From Nitrosomonas sp. Is35 (GTDB lineage: Bacteria > Pseudomonadota > Gammaproteobacteria > Burkholderiales > Nitrosomonadaceae), in assembly GCF_033063295.1 (NCBI RefSeq), contig NZ_JAWJZH010000001.1:1984001-2048000 (forward strand): DNA of 64,000 nt, in the 5' to 3' direction. Of the stretch, positions 1-9,159 are shown one piece after another. Numbering within the stretch: position 1 is the first letter of the stretch; every line of letters begins with the position of its first letter. The position numbers and the translations under genes were made by a program. A model generated the notes under the pieces. It had not been told where the DNA came from. It worked only from the letters and a program-made list of their open reading frames with translations, and did not search any database.

Positions 1-109
1 TGAAACTGCCTTAAAACAGCATCATCGCATCAAACGGTTGCGGCTCACTCGCACTAATCTAAGCCCCTCCGTTTCGGACATAACCCTTCTCAATCAAAAT
101 ATCAGTCTA

Positions 110-147
110 CTTTAGCGCACCGTTTGATCCGGTGCGCTAAAGCTTTT
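110..147 (+). terminator. Hairpin ending a transcript from left of the window
   Basis: A perfect 13-bp stem (arms 110-122 and 130-142, loop of 7) is followed by a short T tract. It most likely ends a gene lying left of the window. A reading frame open from base 2 to a stop at 113-115 has no start in view and is not recognisable, so no CDS is called. The rest of 1-215 shows only a small hairpin at 160-173 before the first gene. Confidence 0.5.
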
Positions 148-215
148 ACCTCATTGCATCGTTGTAAACAACGGGTTGTTTCCAGTCTATTTTTCAATTT
201 TAAGGGACGATTGTA

Positions 216-845
216 ATGAAAAATTTTTATAAATCTGTAATGAGCATTCTACTTGTAGCCCCGATATACGCTTCGGCTGCCGTCGATCTTGTCACTAACG
301 GAAGCTTTGAAGCCGATTTGCAAGACAATGGCTCATGGAATCTCTATTCAACTTTGATTGGATGGAGCGGCGCTCCGGATATCGAACTGCGCAACAATGT
401 CGCCGGATCCGCTTTTGATGGCTCAAATTTTATCGAATTGGACACAAATTCAAACAGTTCTATTTCTCAGTTATTGATTGGCACGCCTGGCTTGTATCAA
501 CTCAGCTTCTGGTTTTCGGCCCGCCCCGGTACCGCTAGTGACACCAACGATTTGTCGTTCACATTGGACGGCTCGGCTCCGGTCACTGTTTTGACCGGTG
601 TCGGTGGAGGAAGCGATCATAATTGGCAAAATTATTCGGCGCTATTTAACTTTGATGGTGAGGCGCTACTGACTTTCAGTGCGGTCGGAAGAAGCGACAG
701 TCTCGGTGGCTCACTCGATATGATTTCAATGACCAGCACGATACCTGAACCGAAAATTGTCGAGATGATACTGGTTGGTTTTTTATTACTGAGCCTTACA
801 CTTCGCCGCACCAGTAAAGCTTATTTCTCAAGAAATAAGCTTTAA
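216..845 (+). CDS. PEP-CTERM sorting domain protein, DUF642-like
   Basis: A secreted 209-residue protein. It has a signal peptide ending near residue 22 (ASA-AV). A beta-rich middle beginning with VTNGSFEA resembles the DUF642/carbohydrate-binding-like proteins found in exosortase-dependent surface systems. The end carries PEP (residues near 176-178), a hydrophobic segment and LRR, the layout of a PEP-CTERM sorting signal read by an exosortase and then cleaved. Two things are odd. The motif is PEPKIVEMIL instead of the usual PEPExYAMLL. About ten extra residues (SKAYFSRNKL) follow the arginines, and their codons form a perfect inverted repeat. A Shine-Dalgarno AAGGGA precedes the ATG. Its function in the envelope or matrix is not known. 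Confidence 0.85.
   Translation: MKNFYKSVMSILLVAPIYASAAVDLVTNGSFEADLQDNGSWNLYSTLIGWSGAPDIELRNNVAGSAFDGSNFIELDTNSNSSISQLLIGTPGLYQLSFWFSARPGTASDTNDLSFTLDGSAPVTVLTGVGGGSDHNWQNYSALFNFDGEALLTFSAVGRSDSLGGSLDMISMTSTIPEPKIVEMILVGFLLLSLTLRRTSKAYFSRNKL
815..844 (+). other. Perfect hairpin overlapping the PEP-CTERM stop codon
   Basis: Arms 815-828 and 831-844 are a perfect 14-bp inverted repeat. They contain the last ten codons and the first two bases of the TAA stop of the preceding gene. No long T tract follows, so it may be a 3' stability hairpin rather than a terminator. Confidence 0.55.
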
Positions 846-868
846 GTCACCGTAGACGATAGAGATAA

Positions 869-927
869 GTCGCGGGTCAAAAATATGACCGCATGATTCT
901 TGCTCCGCGACCTTGCAATCAAGAATC
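869..927. other. Interlocking inverted repeats with pseudoknot topology
   Basis: Three pairings can be drawn: 869-875 with 905-911 (7 bp), 875-879 with 886-890 (5 bp, inside the first, sharing one base), and 895-902 with 920-927 (8 bp). The last helix uses the loop of the first, giving an H-type pseudoknot arrangement. The wider gap 846-1277 has no intact gene. It holds this element, a terminator and a dead PEP-CTERM tail. No known RNA family is recognised. Confidence 0.3.
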
Positions 928-1043
928 CTGCTGTACCTTCCCTGCCAGAATCACCTCGTGTTTAATCCTGGCCAGACCTCAAAAGAACAGCTCAAGCCGT
1001 AACGCAGTATAAATATTGGCACCGCATGGAATATGAAACAATA

Positions 1044-1076
1044 AAAAACCCCGCTACCGTTAACAGCGAGGTTTTT
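1044..1076 (-). terminator. Rho-independent terminator after the decayed PEP-CTERM tail
   Basis: Arms 1044-1055 and 1065-1076 form a 12-bp stem with one mismatch. A/T runs lie on both sides, so it could work in both directions. It sits 19 bases past the stop of the minus-strand PEP-CTERM remnant, as expected for that gene's original terminator. Confidence 0.6.
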
Positions 1077-1094
1077 GTTTGCCGGATAGAGAAA

Positions 1095-1172
1095 TTAACT
1101 ATTTCTGAATCGTCGACCGGCAAAACCGATAATACCGAGACCCGCCAGCAACATTGCATAAATTCTCGATCA
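1095..1172 (-). pseudogene. Remnant of a PEP-CTERM gene (3' end only)
   Basis: Reading the minus strand into the stop at 1095-1097 gives the tail YAMLLAGLGIIGFAGRRF plus three residues, which is the hydrophobic and arginine part of a textbook PEP-CTERM signal. The frame is closed by a TGA at 1170-1172, just where the PEP motif should stand, and nothing upstream looks like the missing body. A terminator still follows it. This is therefore the last ~25 codons of a lost PEP-CTERM gene. A 76-codon ORF in another frame over the same bases is not a gene. Confidence 0.6.
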
Positions 1173-1277
1173 TTTGACCGGATCATATGAGGGAAAGAAT
1201 CATACTGATGAAGCACTTTCACGCGGCGGAACCGATTTGACTTCCCCTTAAGATGCTTAACTTTGCCAACTGCATTT

Positions 1278-1541
1278 TTAGTTGCAGTAAACTATCACTC
1301 CAATTCCAGCAACTGCAATAACCGCAAAGAGAAAACTTAATAGATTAAAAAAAGAGGCGACAAAACCCAATGTTTTGCCTTTGTATCCGGTTCGGGTTCG
1401 AACAATTGAAGATCCCGAACTATGGGGCACAACACGCACTCTGAATCTAGCTATCAATATGCATATAACAAGACCACTGAGTGCAACTACATAAGCGATA
1501 TTAGTATATGTGCAGAAGTCGGCAGGTAAAGGTAAAGTCAT
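1278..1541 (-). CDS. Small two-helix membrane protein, unknown
   Basis: Not recognised. The 87 residues carry two hydrophobic stretches (about 13-31 and 60-85). They are joined by a basic loop rich in Arg, Ser and Lys, which suggests a hairpin in the inner membrane with a cytoplasmic loop. The start ATG overlaps the stop of a tiny upstream ORF (ATGA), a sign of translational coupling. With no family match and a short length it could be a chance ORF, but the two clean membrane segments and the coupled start favour a real gene. Confidence 0.45.
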   Translation of the reverse strand: MTLPLPADFCTYTNIAYVVALSGLVICILIARFRVRVVPHSSGSSIVRTRTGYKGKTLGFVASFFNLLSFLFAVIAVAGIGVIVYCN

Positions 1542-1597
1542 AAACAGAACCCTAAGGTAACCACCGGCACAATTATTATGAGATTTCTCTGAAACAT
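1538..1597 (-). CDS. Possible 19-residue hydrophobic leader ORF
   Basis: The frame extends back to about 1750, but the only start with a Shine-Dalgarno (AAGGA seven bases upstream) is the ATG at 1595-1597. It would encode MFQRNLIIIVPVVTLGFCL, a single membrane-spanning segment. Its stop overlaps the start of the next ORF as ATGA. It could be a small membrane peptide or simply a device for coupled translation of the downstream gene. Speculative. Confidence 0.3.
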   Translation of the reverse strand: MFQRNLIIIVPVVTLGFCL

Positions 1598-1757
1598 CTT
1601 TCTATCCTTATTATTATTCGATCGCGTGTTATACCAGAACGGTAAAACGTTGTCAGTTCCAGAATCAAGAGTATTCAATTCCAACAAAAACCAGCATCGG
1701 GTAATGAATCGCAGGTTACCCAAAACATAAACCCATTCACCGTTATACATCCAATCA

Positions 1758-3797
1758 TCACTCTATCACCACCCTCTGCACCAACATCGGCCAAGTCCCT
1801 TTCTCAGTCGCTTGCCGGCCATCAAACACCAAATAGCTTTGCCGTCCGTAGTGCGGCAGCGGGCGGATTAGCGCTTCGAGCGATGCGGCATCTTGCGCGG
1901 AGATGATGGCGAGCGATGCGCCATCGGTGCGTGCCAATGTCCAGACTTGCGCGCTGCCTTTTTTACCGGTCTCATCCGGTCTGGGTGATAGTTGTTTGGC
2001 GGCGAGCCAGGTGTCGATTTCGGCTTGCAGGCCGATAATCAGGGTCGGTGCGGCAGAGAGCAGATCGCCGGGCGCTACCGTGTGAAGCTTGCGATCTTGC
2101 AATTTGCTGGCAAGCGTTTCGGCAATTTTGCGGACTTCGGGTTGATCGGACAACAGCACCGTCTGCGTGGCGGCGTTGACCATCACTTCGCGCAGAATCG
2201 GCGGCGCTTCGCCGGGGGCCAAGTGCCGGAACAGACGCAGATCGGGATCGAGTGAAACGGCTAGCGGTTTGTCCGTCAATTTCAGCGTATATGTCTGTTG
2301 CGCTTGCTGTAAATCGAATCGGTGGATTGTGCTGCCTTGCTGCGTTTCGACTGCGACCGGAACTTGCAGCTGATACGCCGGTTCGGCTTGTTTCAGCGTG
2401 ATCGACAATTCATACCCGGAACCCGCCGCCGCATTTTTCACCTCAGCCAGCTCGATTGCAGGAGCACCGCTGCGATTCAGCCATTGCGCAAAAAAAGGCC
2501 CGAGCGGTTGCCCGGAAACCATTTCAAACATTTTTTGCACATCCAGCCAAGACGTCATTCTAAAGCGCTGCACCTTCCACAACCCCTGGATGCCGCGCTG
2601 GAAAAGCGTCTCACCCAGATGATCGCGCAGCATGAAGAAAAACATCGCGGCTTTGTTGTAACCGACAATTTTCGATGCGCCATGCGTGCGCGAGGTAAAA
2701 GCCGTCAGCGGCGCATCCTGCCCTGGCTGCAATGCGGCGAAGTCGCGCAGCCAGCTTAAGCGCATGTCGCGCGCGGCGGCGTCGCTTTCCTGTTCTTTGT
2801 ACGCGTAATCGGCCATGAACGTGGTCAGTCCTTCCGACCAGTTGCCGCTCTTGTAATCCGGATAAACGCCATTGCCCCACCAGTTGTGCAGCACTTCATG
2901 GCCAAGCGAAGTACTGCGGATGAATGGCAATTGCAGCACATCGACACCGAGATAAGTCAACGTCGGCATGCCGAAACCGGTCGGCGTTGGACTCGATACG
3001 ACGCTGAACTCCGTATAGGGATACTCGCCGATCGAGGATTCGTACAGTTCCAGATAGCGCTTCACGGCGTCGAGATAATCCTTCGACAAACCGCTGATCT
3101 GCGGATGAAAGTAGGTACGCAATTGAATCGGCTTGTGATTGATATTTTGATACGTCTGCGTTTCGATCGCGTATGGACCCGCCATCAAATCGATCCCTTC
3201 GGCGGGATGCGAGAATTGAAACACCGCCTGATAGCTTTGCGGCGATTCATGTTCTTCGATCAAACGGCCCGCCACCAAACCTTTCTGGCCGGACGGCAAT
3301 TCGATGCTGACTTTATAGCGCACCAGCTGCCCAACAACGCGCGGATACCAATCCGAGCTATCCGGCAGGAAAGTACCGGCTTCGCCGCTGACAGCGACCG
3401 GCCTGGCCAGCGTCTGCTGGTGGTCGAGTGAGGTATCCAGCGGCGCTAATACGCCTTTCCAACGAATCAGGAATTGAACCCGGTGCCGGAAAAGAAACGG
3501 AATGTTCCAAATATGCGGTTGATTGGCCTGTTCGCGGCCTGCACCCATCGGCCCGTCGTTAGATTCCGCTTGAATCACTTCATACCCTGCGCCCAGCACC
3601 AACTGTAATTCTCTCGGTTTATCCACGGTAATGAGGCTTTTCCCCTCAATCGTGCGGTTAACCGGATCGATTTTCACCGTGATGTCGTACTCGACATCAT
3701 TGTGTTTGACCGGCACAGGCGCTGATAACGCGGGTTGAACAATAATGCTGGTAAGTAGCAGAAAAAAACAAGTTCTGATGAAAGTGGAAGTAGTCAT
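1758..3797 (-). CDS. M1-family zinc metallopeptidase (aminopeptidase-like), exported
   Basis: A zinc peptidase of the M1/gluzincin type, 679 residues from the ATG at 3797. That start is preferred over one 22 codons earlier because it puts a signal peptide (TCFFLLLTSIIVQPALSA) at the N terminus, so it should act outside the cytoplasm. The zinc site is HEVLH (residues 300-304), followed by WWGN and by E322 in NWSEG. The region before it reads GFGMPT where classical aminopeptidases have GxMEN, so the exopeptidase N-terminus-binding Glu is not evident and the substrate is uncertain. The C-terminal third (Ig-like and helical) has no motif I know. It starts 16 bases after the ChaN-like gene and probably shares its transcript. 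Confidence 0.85.
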   Translation of the reverse strand: MTTSTFIRTCFFLLLTSIIVQPALSAPVPVKHNDVEYDITVKIDPVNRTIEGKSLITVDKPRELQLVLGAGYEVIQAESNDGPMGAGREQANQPHIWNIPFLFRHRVQFLIRWKGVLAPLDTSLDHQQTLARPVAVSGEAGTFLPDSSDWYPRVVGQLVRYKVSIELPSGQKGLVAGRLIEEHESPQSYQAVFQFSHPAEGIDLMAGPYAIETQTYQNINHKPIQLRTYFHPQISGLSKDYLDAVKRYLELYESSIGEYPYTEFSVVSSPTPTGFGMPTLTYLGVDVLQLPFIRSTSLGHEVLHNWWGNGVYPDYKSGNWSEGLTTFMADYAYKEQESDAAARDMRLSWLRDFAALQPGQDAPLTAFTSRTHGASKIVGYNKAAMFFFMLRDHLGETLFQRGIQGLWKVQRFRMTSWLDVQKMFEMVSGQPLGPFFAQWLNRSGAPAIELAEVKNAAAGSGYELSITLKQAEPAYQLQVPVAVETQQGSTIHRFDLQQAQQTYTLKLTDKPLAVSLDPDLRLFRHLAPGEAPPILREVMVNAATQTVLLSDQPEVRKIAETLASKLQDRKLHTVAPGDLLSAAPTLIIGLQAEIDTWLAAKQLSPRPDETGKKGSAQVWTLARTDGASLAIISAQDAASLEALIRPLPHYGRQSYLVFDGRQATEKGTWPMLVQRVVIE

Positions 3798-3813
3798 GGT
3801 TATGTTGAAAGAA

Positions 3814-5046
3814 TTAATGCTGCAAGGCCGGAAATTTGGCGATAATCTGCATTTCCTGCTCATCTCGCTTGATTTTGAGCGGCAGCCAGGTTCCCGGCGC
3901 TTGGCGCTTTACGATGGTGGTCACGTCTTCCAGCGTTTTAACCGGCAGACCGGCCATTTCCAAAATCACATCGGAATCCTGTAACTTAGCGGCATCGGCA
4001 ATGCTGTTTTTTTCCACTTGCAGTATCACCGCGCCACCCCTGCCCATTTCATAGCGGATACCGAGACGCTGAAACTGCGGCCGGAAAGATTCGGAAACAT
4101 GCGGCAACACACCGAATACCGCATCGGCCACACCGGCAACCAAGGTCTTGCAGGATTTATCGCTATCCCACGGCAGCAATCCGGCAACGGATTTGATGCC
4201 CAAGTCGTGCAATTGATGCGGCACGCCAAAACCGTGCAACACGTGACCCGTGCCCATGATGCCAACGACTAACGGTTTTTCCGCGCCACCGGATTGCGTC
4301 ACGGCTTGTTGCAGAATTTGCGCCATGGCGCGATCCCACAATTGCTGCCCGCCGATGAAGCGGCGGAAATCCGGATCGTCCTGCGTGGTTTCATTTTTAT
4401 GTTTACGGTCGTGCTGTTTATAGATCGGCAGTAAAAAATCGACGTACGCCTGACTGGGCTCCGCCGGACGCGTCAAGCCTTCGCGTTCTTCCACCGGAAC
4501 ACCGTAAAAACCCTTTTCTGCCACTTGGCGGCGAAGGCTGGTTTCAATGTTCAGCGCGAGCATCGGAATGCGATTCATTCGGGCAAAATGAAACAACGGC
4601 AAATACAGGTTGGCATCGGTATTCCAGACTTGATCCCATTCCGCCGCGCGCAGGAATTCTTTTTCGCTCAATTCACCGGCAATCCATTTATCCAGCGCGG
4701 CTTGCACGCGGCGCGGAAACATTTCAAAACCGATCACCATATTCGGACGTTGCGCGTGCAAAGCCGCCAGCGTTTGCAATTGCCAGCGGTGATGATCGGC
4801 GTTGATGTGCGTCTCGCCCAGCAACACCACCGAGGCTTTGGCGGCACGCGCGATGACTTCCTGTTGCGAGGTTTTGCCGGAGCCGGGAACAATCCAGTCC
4901 CCCAGCGGCACGCAGTTATTCGGCACCGGTTTCTTTGCCGGAGTAATCACCGCAGCCGCAGGATGCATTGCCAGGCTCAGCAGCAAAAAGGTGAGATACA
5001 GGAGGCTGTTGCGTTGGGTTATCTTGAAATTTGTCATTTTATTCAT
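3814..5046 (-). CDS. ChaN-like (DUF399) protein fused to a PDZ domain
   Basis: This exported protein of 410 residues has a hydrophobic N-terminal signal (about 12-32). A ChaN/DUF399 domain follows (about 60-300) with the hallmark LLGETHINADHH near residue 75, FEMFPR and later GIMGTGHVLHG. ChaN proteins bind haem and are linked to iron handling. The last ~100 residues form a PDZ domain ('VILEMAGLPVKTLEDV'), a combination known for envelope peptidases and their adaptors. It lies 35 bases after purL and 16 bases before the M1 peptidase on the same strand. A role alongside that peptidase is inferred from position only. Confidence 0.8.
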   Translation of the reverse strand: MNKMTNFKITQRNSLLYLTFLLLSLAMHPAAAVITPAKKPVPNNCVPLGDWIVPGSGKTSQQEVIARAAKASVVLLGETHINADHHRWQLQTLAALHAQRPNMVIGFEMFPRRVQAALDKWIAGELSEKEFLRAAEWDQVWNTDANLYLPLFHFARMNRIPMLALNIETSLRRQVAEKGFYGVPVEEREGLTRPAEPSQAYVDFLLPIYKQHDRKHKNETTQDDPDFRRFIGGQQLWDRAMAQILQQAVTQSGGAEKPLVVGIMGTGHVLHGFGVPHQLHDLGIKSVAGLLPWDSDKSCKTLVAGVADAVFGVLPHVSESFRPQFQRLGIRYEMGRGGAVILQVEKNSIADAAKLQDSDVILEMAGLPVKTLEDVTTIVKRQAPGTWLPLKIKRDEQEMQIIAKFPALQH

Positions 5047-5081
5047 TCTTTTAAAGGTTCAATTGATCACAACGGACTCGT

Positions 5082-8000
5082 TCACCCTACCCATTTACGC
5101 GCATTACGGAATAAGCGCATCCACGGACCGTCTTCCGCTTTACCGGAACGCACATCGGGATACCAGGAATGCTGCGTCACGCGGAACACTCGCTCCGGAT
5201 GCGGCATCAACACATTGAAACGCCCGTCGGGTGTGGTTAAACCGGTCATTCCATGCAGCGAGCCGTTCGGATTGAACGGATAGCGCTCGGTGACTTGTCC
5301 GTGATTGTCGACAAAACGCAACGTCACCAAGGCCTTCACACTTTCGGGTTGAGCAGAGGAAAACTCAACTCTGCCTTCGCCGTGCGCTACCGTGACCGGC
5401 ATCCGGCTGCCCGCCATACCGTCAAAAAACAGCGACGGACTGGGCTGTACTTCCACCATGACAAAGCGCGCTTCGAATTGTTCCGACAAATTGCGTTTAA
5501 ATAGCGGCCAAGTATCCGCGCCGGGAATGATTTCGTGCAAGTTGCTCATCATTTGGCAACCATTGCAAACGCCCAGCGCGAACGTGTCGCCGCGCTGGAA
5601 GAATGCTTCGAATTCATCGCGCGCGCGCGGGTTGAACAGAATCGATTTGGCCCAGCCTTCTCCGGCGCCCAGCACGTCGCCATACGAAAATCCGCCGCAC
5701 GCAACGAACCCTTTAAAGTCTCTTAAGGAAACACGCCCTGCGATAATGTCGCTCATGTGCACATCCATCGCAGTAAAACCGGCGCGGTCGAACGCCGCCG
5801 CCATTTCCACATGGCCATTGACGCCTTGCTCGCGCAGAACGGCGATGCGCGGGCGCACACCCGTTTGAATGAACGGCGCGGCGATATCGTCACTTGCATC
5901 GTACTTCAGTACAACCTGAAGACCGGGATCGGCGGTATCGAGAATGCGGTCGAATTCCTGTTGCGCACAGACCGGGTTGTCGCGCAGTTTTTGCATCTGA
6001 TAGGTGGTTTCCGACCAGGCGCGTTGCACATCCACCCGTTTTTCCGCCAGCACCGCCTTGTTATTGCGCATCAGGCGGATCTCGTCCGACCGGTTCAATT
6101 GACCGATGATAAAACTGGCATCGCGCAGCCCCGCATCGGCCAGCACTTGCATGACTTCTTGACGTTGTGCGGCGGCAATTTGTATCACCGCCCCCAGCTC
6201 TTCATTAAACAGCACCGCAAGCATGCGCTCCAGGAAGCGCCCTCCGAGCTGCTCCGGGCGCAATTCCGATCCGTCGAGATCGCTGTATTGCGGATCGAAG
6301 CACAATTGATCCAGATTCACCGTTATGCCCGTATGCCCGGCAAACGCCATTTCGCACAGCGTTACAAACAGACCGCCGTCGGAGCGGTCGTGATACGCGA
6401 GTAATCTGTCCGCTGCGTTGAGTTGCTGGATGGCGTTGAAGAAATTACGCAATTGTTGCGCGCCGGTTTCGCCGTCAATATCCGGCGCGTGATTGCCGAC
6501 TTGTTTATACACTTGCGCCAATGCCGAACCACCCAGACGATTCTGTCCTCGCCCTAAATCAATCAGAATCAATTCAGTATCGCCGCAATCGGTGCACAAC
6601 TGCGGCGTCAAAGTTTTGCGCACATCCGTCACCGTGGCAAAAGACGAAATAATCAGCGACAGCGGCGCCGTGACTTCCTTGCGCGCGCCCGCTTCGTCCC
6701 AAGCGGTTTTCATCGACATCGAATCTTTCCCGACCGGGATGCTGATACCCAATTGCGGACACAGTTCCATGCCGACGGTGTGCACCGCGTCGTACAGCCC
6801 GGCATCCTCGCCCGGATGTCCGGCGGCCGCCATCCAGTTGGCTGACAATTTGATTTTTCCGATCCCGGCAATCGCCGACGCGGCGATATTAGTGATCGAC
6901 TCACCCACAGCCATGCGCGCAGCGGCTTTCGGATCGATCAACGCCAGTGGCGTGCGCTCGCCGATGGCGAACGCCTCACCCAAAACGGTTTGATACCCCA
7001 TGCTGGTGACCGCGACATCGGCGACCGGGATCTGCCACGGGCCGACCATTTGATCGCGCGCCGACAAACCGCCGACACTGCGATCACCGATGGTAATCAG
7101 AAAACTCTTATCAGCGACCGCAGGCAAGCGCAAAACCCGGTACGCGGCTTCAGTCAGTGTTACACCCGACCAATCGAGCGCGGGCAGGATTCGTTCTCCA
7201 TGCGCCACATCGCGCGTCATTTTCGGTGGTTTACCAAGCAAAACCGGCAACGGCATATCGACCGGCGGCGTGGGGGATTGCGGATCTTCGACTACCAGCT
7301 GTTCATCGCCGGTCGCTTCGCCCACCACGGCGAACGGACAGCGTTCCCGCTCACAGATGCTTTGGAACAACGCCAGCGACTCCGGTTTGATCGCCAGCAC
7401 GTAGCGCTCCTGCGCTTCGTTGCTCCAGATCTGCATCGGCGACATACTGGTTTCCTCGGACGGCACCGCGCGCAAATTGAAACGCCCGCCGCGCCCGGAA
7501 TCGTGCACCAATTCGGGAAAGGCATTGGACAAACCACCCGCGCCGACGTCATGAATGAACAAAATCGGATTTTCCTCACCGCTGCGTTGCAATTGCCAGC
7601 AACGGTCGATCACTTCCTGCGCGCGCCGCTGCATTTCCGGATTACCACGCTGCACCGAATCGAAATCCAGCGCTTCGGTATTGGCGCCGGTATCCATGCT
7701 GGACGCCGCACCGCCACCCAGACCAATCAACATGCCGGGGCCGCCCAATTGAATCAGCAGCGCGCCCGGTGGGAATTTTTCCTTGCGCACATGGCGGTCG
7801 GAAATCTGGCCAACGCCACCCGCCAGCATGACCGGCTTGTGATAACCTCGCATTTCCCCGCCCACGCGTTCCTCGAAAGTGCGGAAATAACCCGCCAGAT
7901 TGGGACGGCCGAATTCGTTATTGAACGCCGCGCCGCCAATCGGCCCTTCCAGCATGATTTGCAACGCCGAAGCAATGCGTCCGGGCTTGCCGTAGTTTGA

Positions 8001-9068
8001 TTGTTCATCGCTTCGATTGAGTTCCCACGGTTGCACGAAACCCGGAATATTCAAATTGGACACGGAGAAACCACTCAACCCGGCTTTCGGTTTTGCCCCC
8101 CGTCCAGTCGCGCCTTCGTCGCGGATTTCCCCGCCGACGCCGGTCGCGGCACCGGGAAATGGCGAAATCGCGGTCGGGTGATTATGCGTTTCCACCTTCA
8201 TCAGCACATGCGTTTTTTCCTGTGCGTAGCCATAAATCTGCCCGCCGCCCGGATAAAACCGCTGGATGGTTGCGCCTTCGATCACGCTGGCATTATCGGC
8301 GTACGCCACCAGCGTGCCTTGCGGGTGAGTTTGGTGCGTGTTGCGGATCATCGCAAACAGGGATTTATCCTGTGGTTTGCCGTCGATAATCCAATCCGCA
8401 TTGAAGATTTTGTGGCGGCAATGCTCGGAATTCGCCTGCGCAAACATCATCAATTCGACATCGGTCGGATTGCGCGCCATTTGCTGGAAGTTATGCGCCA
8501 GATACTCGATTTCATCCTCCGACAACGCCAGCCCCATGCTTTGATTGGCTTGCCGCAATGCATCGATGCCGCCACCGAGCACATCGACGGTGTTGAGCGG
8601 CTTCGCTGCAAAATGCTGGAATAATTTGGCCGCATCGTCGAATGAATAAAAAACCGCTTCGGTCATGCGATCATGCAGTAATGCCTTGAGGCGCGCTTTA
8701 TCTTCGGTAGACAGCGGCGCATCGCATTGAATGTAATAGGCAATGCCGCGTTCAATACGCTCAACCGCCGCTAATCCGCAGTGCCGGGCAATATCGGTGG
8801 CTTTGGTCGACCACGGCGAAATCGTGCCAGGACGCGGCAACACCAAAAAGAACTCACCGGGATGCCGCGTGTTTTCCTGCGTATGATCATGGTTGAGCAA
8901 TTTGCGCAGTGCGTTCAGCTCAGCGTCTTGCAAGTTCCGTGTAAGCGAACAAAAATGCCAGTACTCGGTATTCAGCGCGGATACCGGCAGATTCAGCGAG
9001 TTAATTTGTTGTCGTAATTTTTCCAGACGAAACGGAGAAAGCGCACGTCCACCACAAAATTGGAGCAT
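5082..9068 (-). CDS. purL: Phosphoribosylformylglycinamidine synthase
   Basis: This is the large single-chain FGAM synthase of purine synthesis, 1328 residues against about 1295 in E. coli. It converts FGAR, glutamine and ATP to FGAM in the cytoplasm. N-terminal PurS-like and linker parts are followed by two AIR-synthase-type repeats: [13 protein letters not shown] near residue 210 and [16 protein letters not shown] near 295. A C-terminal class I glutaminase has its nucleophile C1168 in GVCNGCQ and H1290/E1292 in MPHPER. All catalytic parts are present. It is divergent from nnr with about 90 bases between them and leads a minus-strand set with the ChaN-PDZ and M1 genes. Confidence 0.97.
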   Translation of the reverse strand: MLQFCGGRALSPFRLEKLRQQINSLNLPVSALNTEYWHFCSLTRNLQDAELNALRKLLNHDHTQENTRHPGEFFLVLPRPGTISPWSTKATDIARHCGLAAVERIERGIAYYIQCDAPLSTEDKARLKALLHDRMTEAVFYSFDDAAKLFQHFAAKPLNTVDVLGGGIDALRQANQSMGLALSEDEIEYLAHNFQQMARNPTDVELMMFAQANSEHCRHKIFNADWIIDGKPQDKSLFAMIRNTHQTHPQGTLVAYADNASVIEGATIQRFYPGGGQIYGYAQEKTHVLMKVETHNHPTAISPFPGAATGVGGEIRDEGATGRGAKPKAGLSGFSVSNLNIPGFVQPWELNRSDEQSNYGKPGRIASALQIMLEGPIGGAAFNNEFGRPNLAGYFRTFEERVGGEMRGYHKPVMLAGGVGQISDRHVRKEKFPPGALLIQLGGPGMLIGLGGGAASSMDTGANTEALDFDSVQRGNPEMQRRAQEVIDRCWQLQRSGEENPILFIHDVGAGGLSNAFPELVHDSGRGGRFNLRAVPSEETSMSPMQIWSNEAQERYVLAIKPESLALFQSICERERCPFAVVGEATGDEQLVVEDPQSPTPPVDMPLPVLLGKPPKMTRDVAHGERILPALDWSGVTLTEAAYRVLRLPAVADKSFLITIGDRSVGGLSARDQMVGPWQIPVADVAVTSMGYQTVLGEAFAIGERTPLALIDPKAAARMAVGESITNIAASAIAGIGKIKLSANWMAAAGHPGEDAGLYDAVHTVGMELCPQLGISIPVGKDSMSMKTAWDEAGARKEVTAPLSLIISSFATVTDVRKTLTPQLCTDCGDTELILIDLGRGQNRLGGSALAQVYKQVGNHAPDIDGETGAQQLRNFFNAIQQLNAADRLLAYHDRSDGGLFVTLCEMAFAGHTGITVNLDQLCFDPQYSDLDGSELRPEQLGGRFLERMLAVLFNEELGAVIQIAAAQRQEVMQVLADAGLRDASFIIGQLNRSDEIRLMRNNKAVLAEKRVDVQRAWSETTYQMQKLRDNPVCAQQEFDRILDTADPGLQVVLKYDASDDIAAPFIQTGVRPRIAVLREQGVNGHVEMAAAFDRAGFTAMDVHMSDIIAGRVSLRDFKGFVACGGFSYGDVLGAGEGWAKSILFNPRARDEFEAFFQRGDTFALGVCNGCQMMSNLHEIIPGADTWPLFKRNLSEQFEARFVMVEVQPSPSLFFDGMAGSRMPVTVAHGEGRVEFSSAQPESVKALVTLRFVDNHGQVTERYPFNPNGSLHGMTGLTTPDGRFNVLMPHPERVFRVTQHSWYPDVRSGKAEDGPWMRLFRNARKWVG

Positions 9069-9159
9069 CAGAGGAAATAAGGCGGTTATTTAAAGATTGC
9101 AATTTTACACGAGAAGATGTACTTATCGCTGATCATCCAATCCCAATCCGCGTACAACC

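Noticed and set aside
992..1222. 76-codon minus-strand ORF
   Set aside because: It runs through a terminator and out of frame across the PEP-CTERM remnant; its protein has no sensible features.
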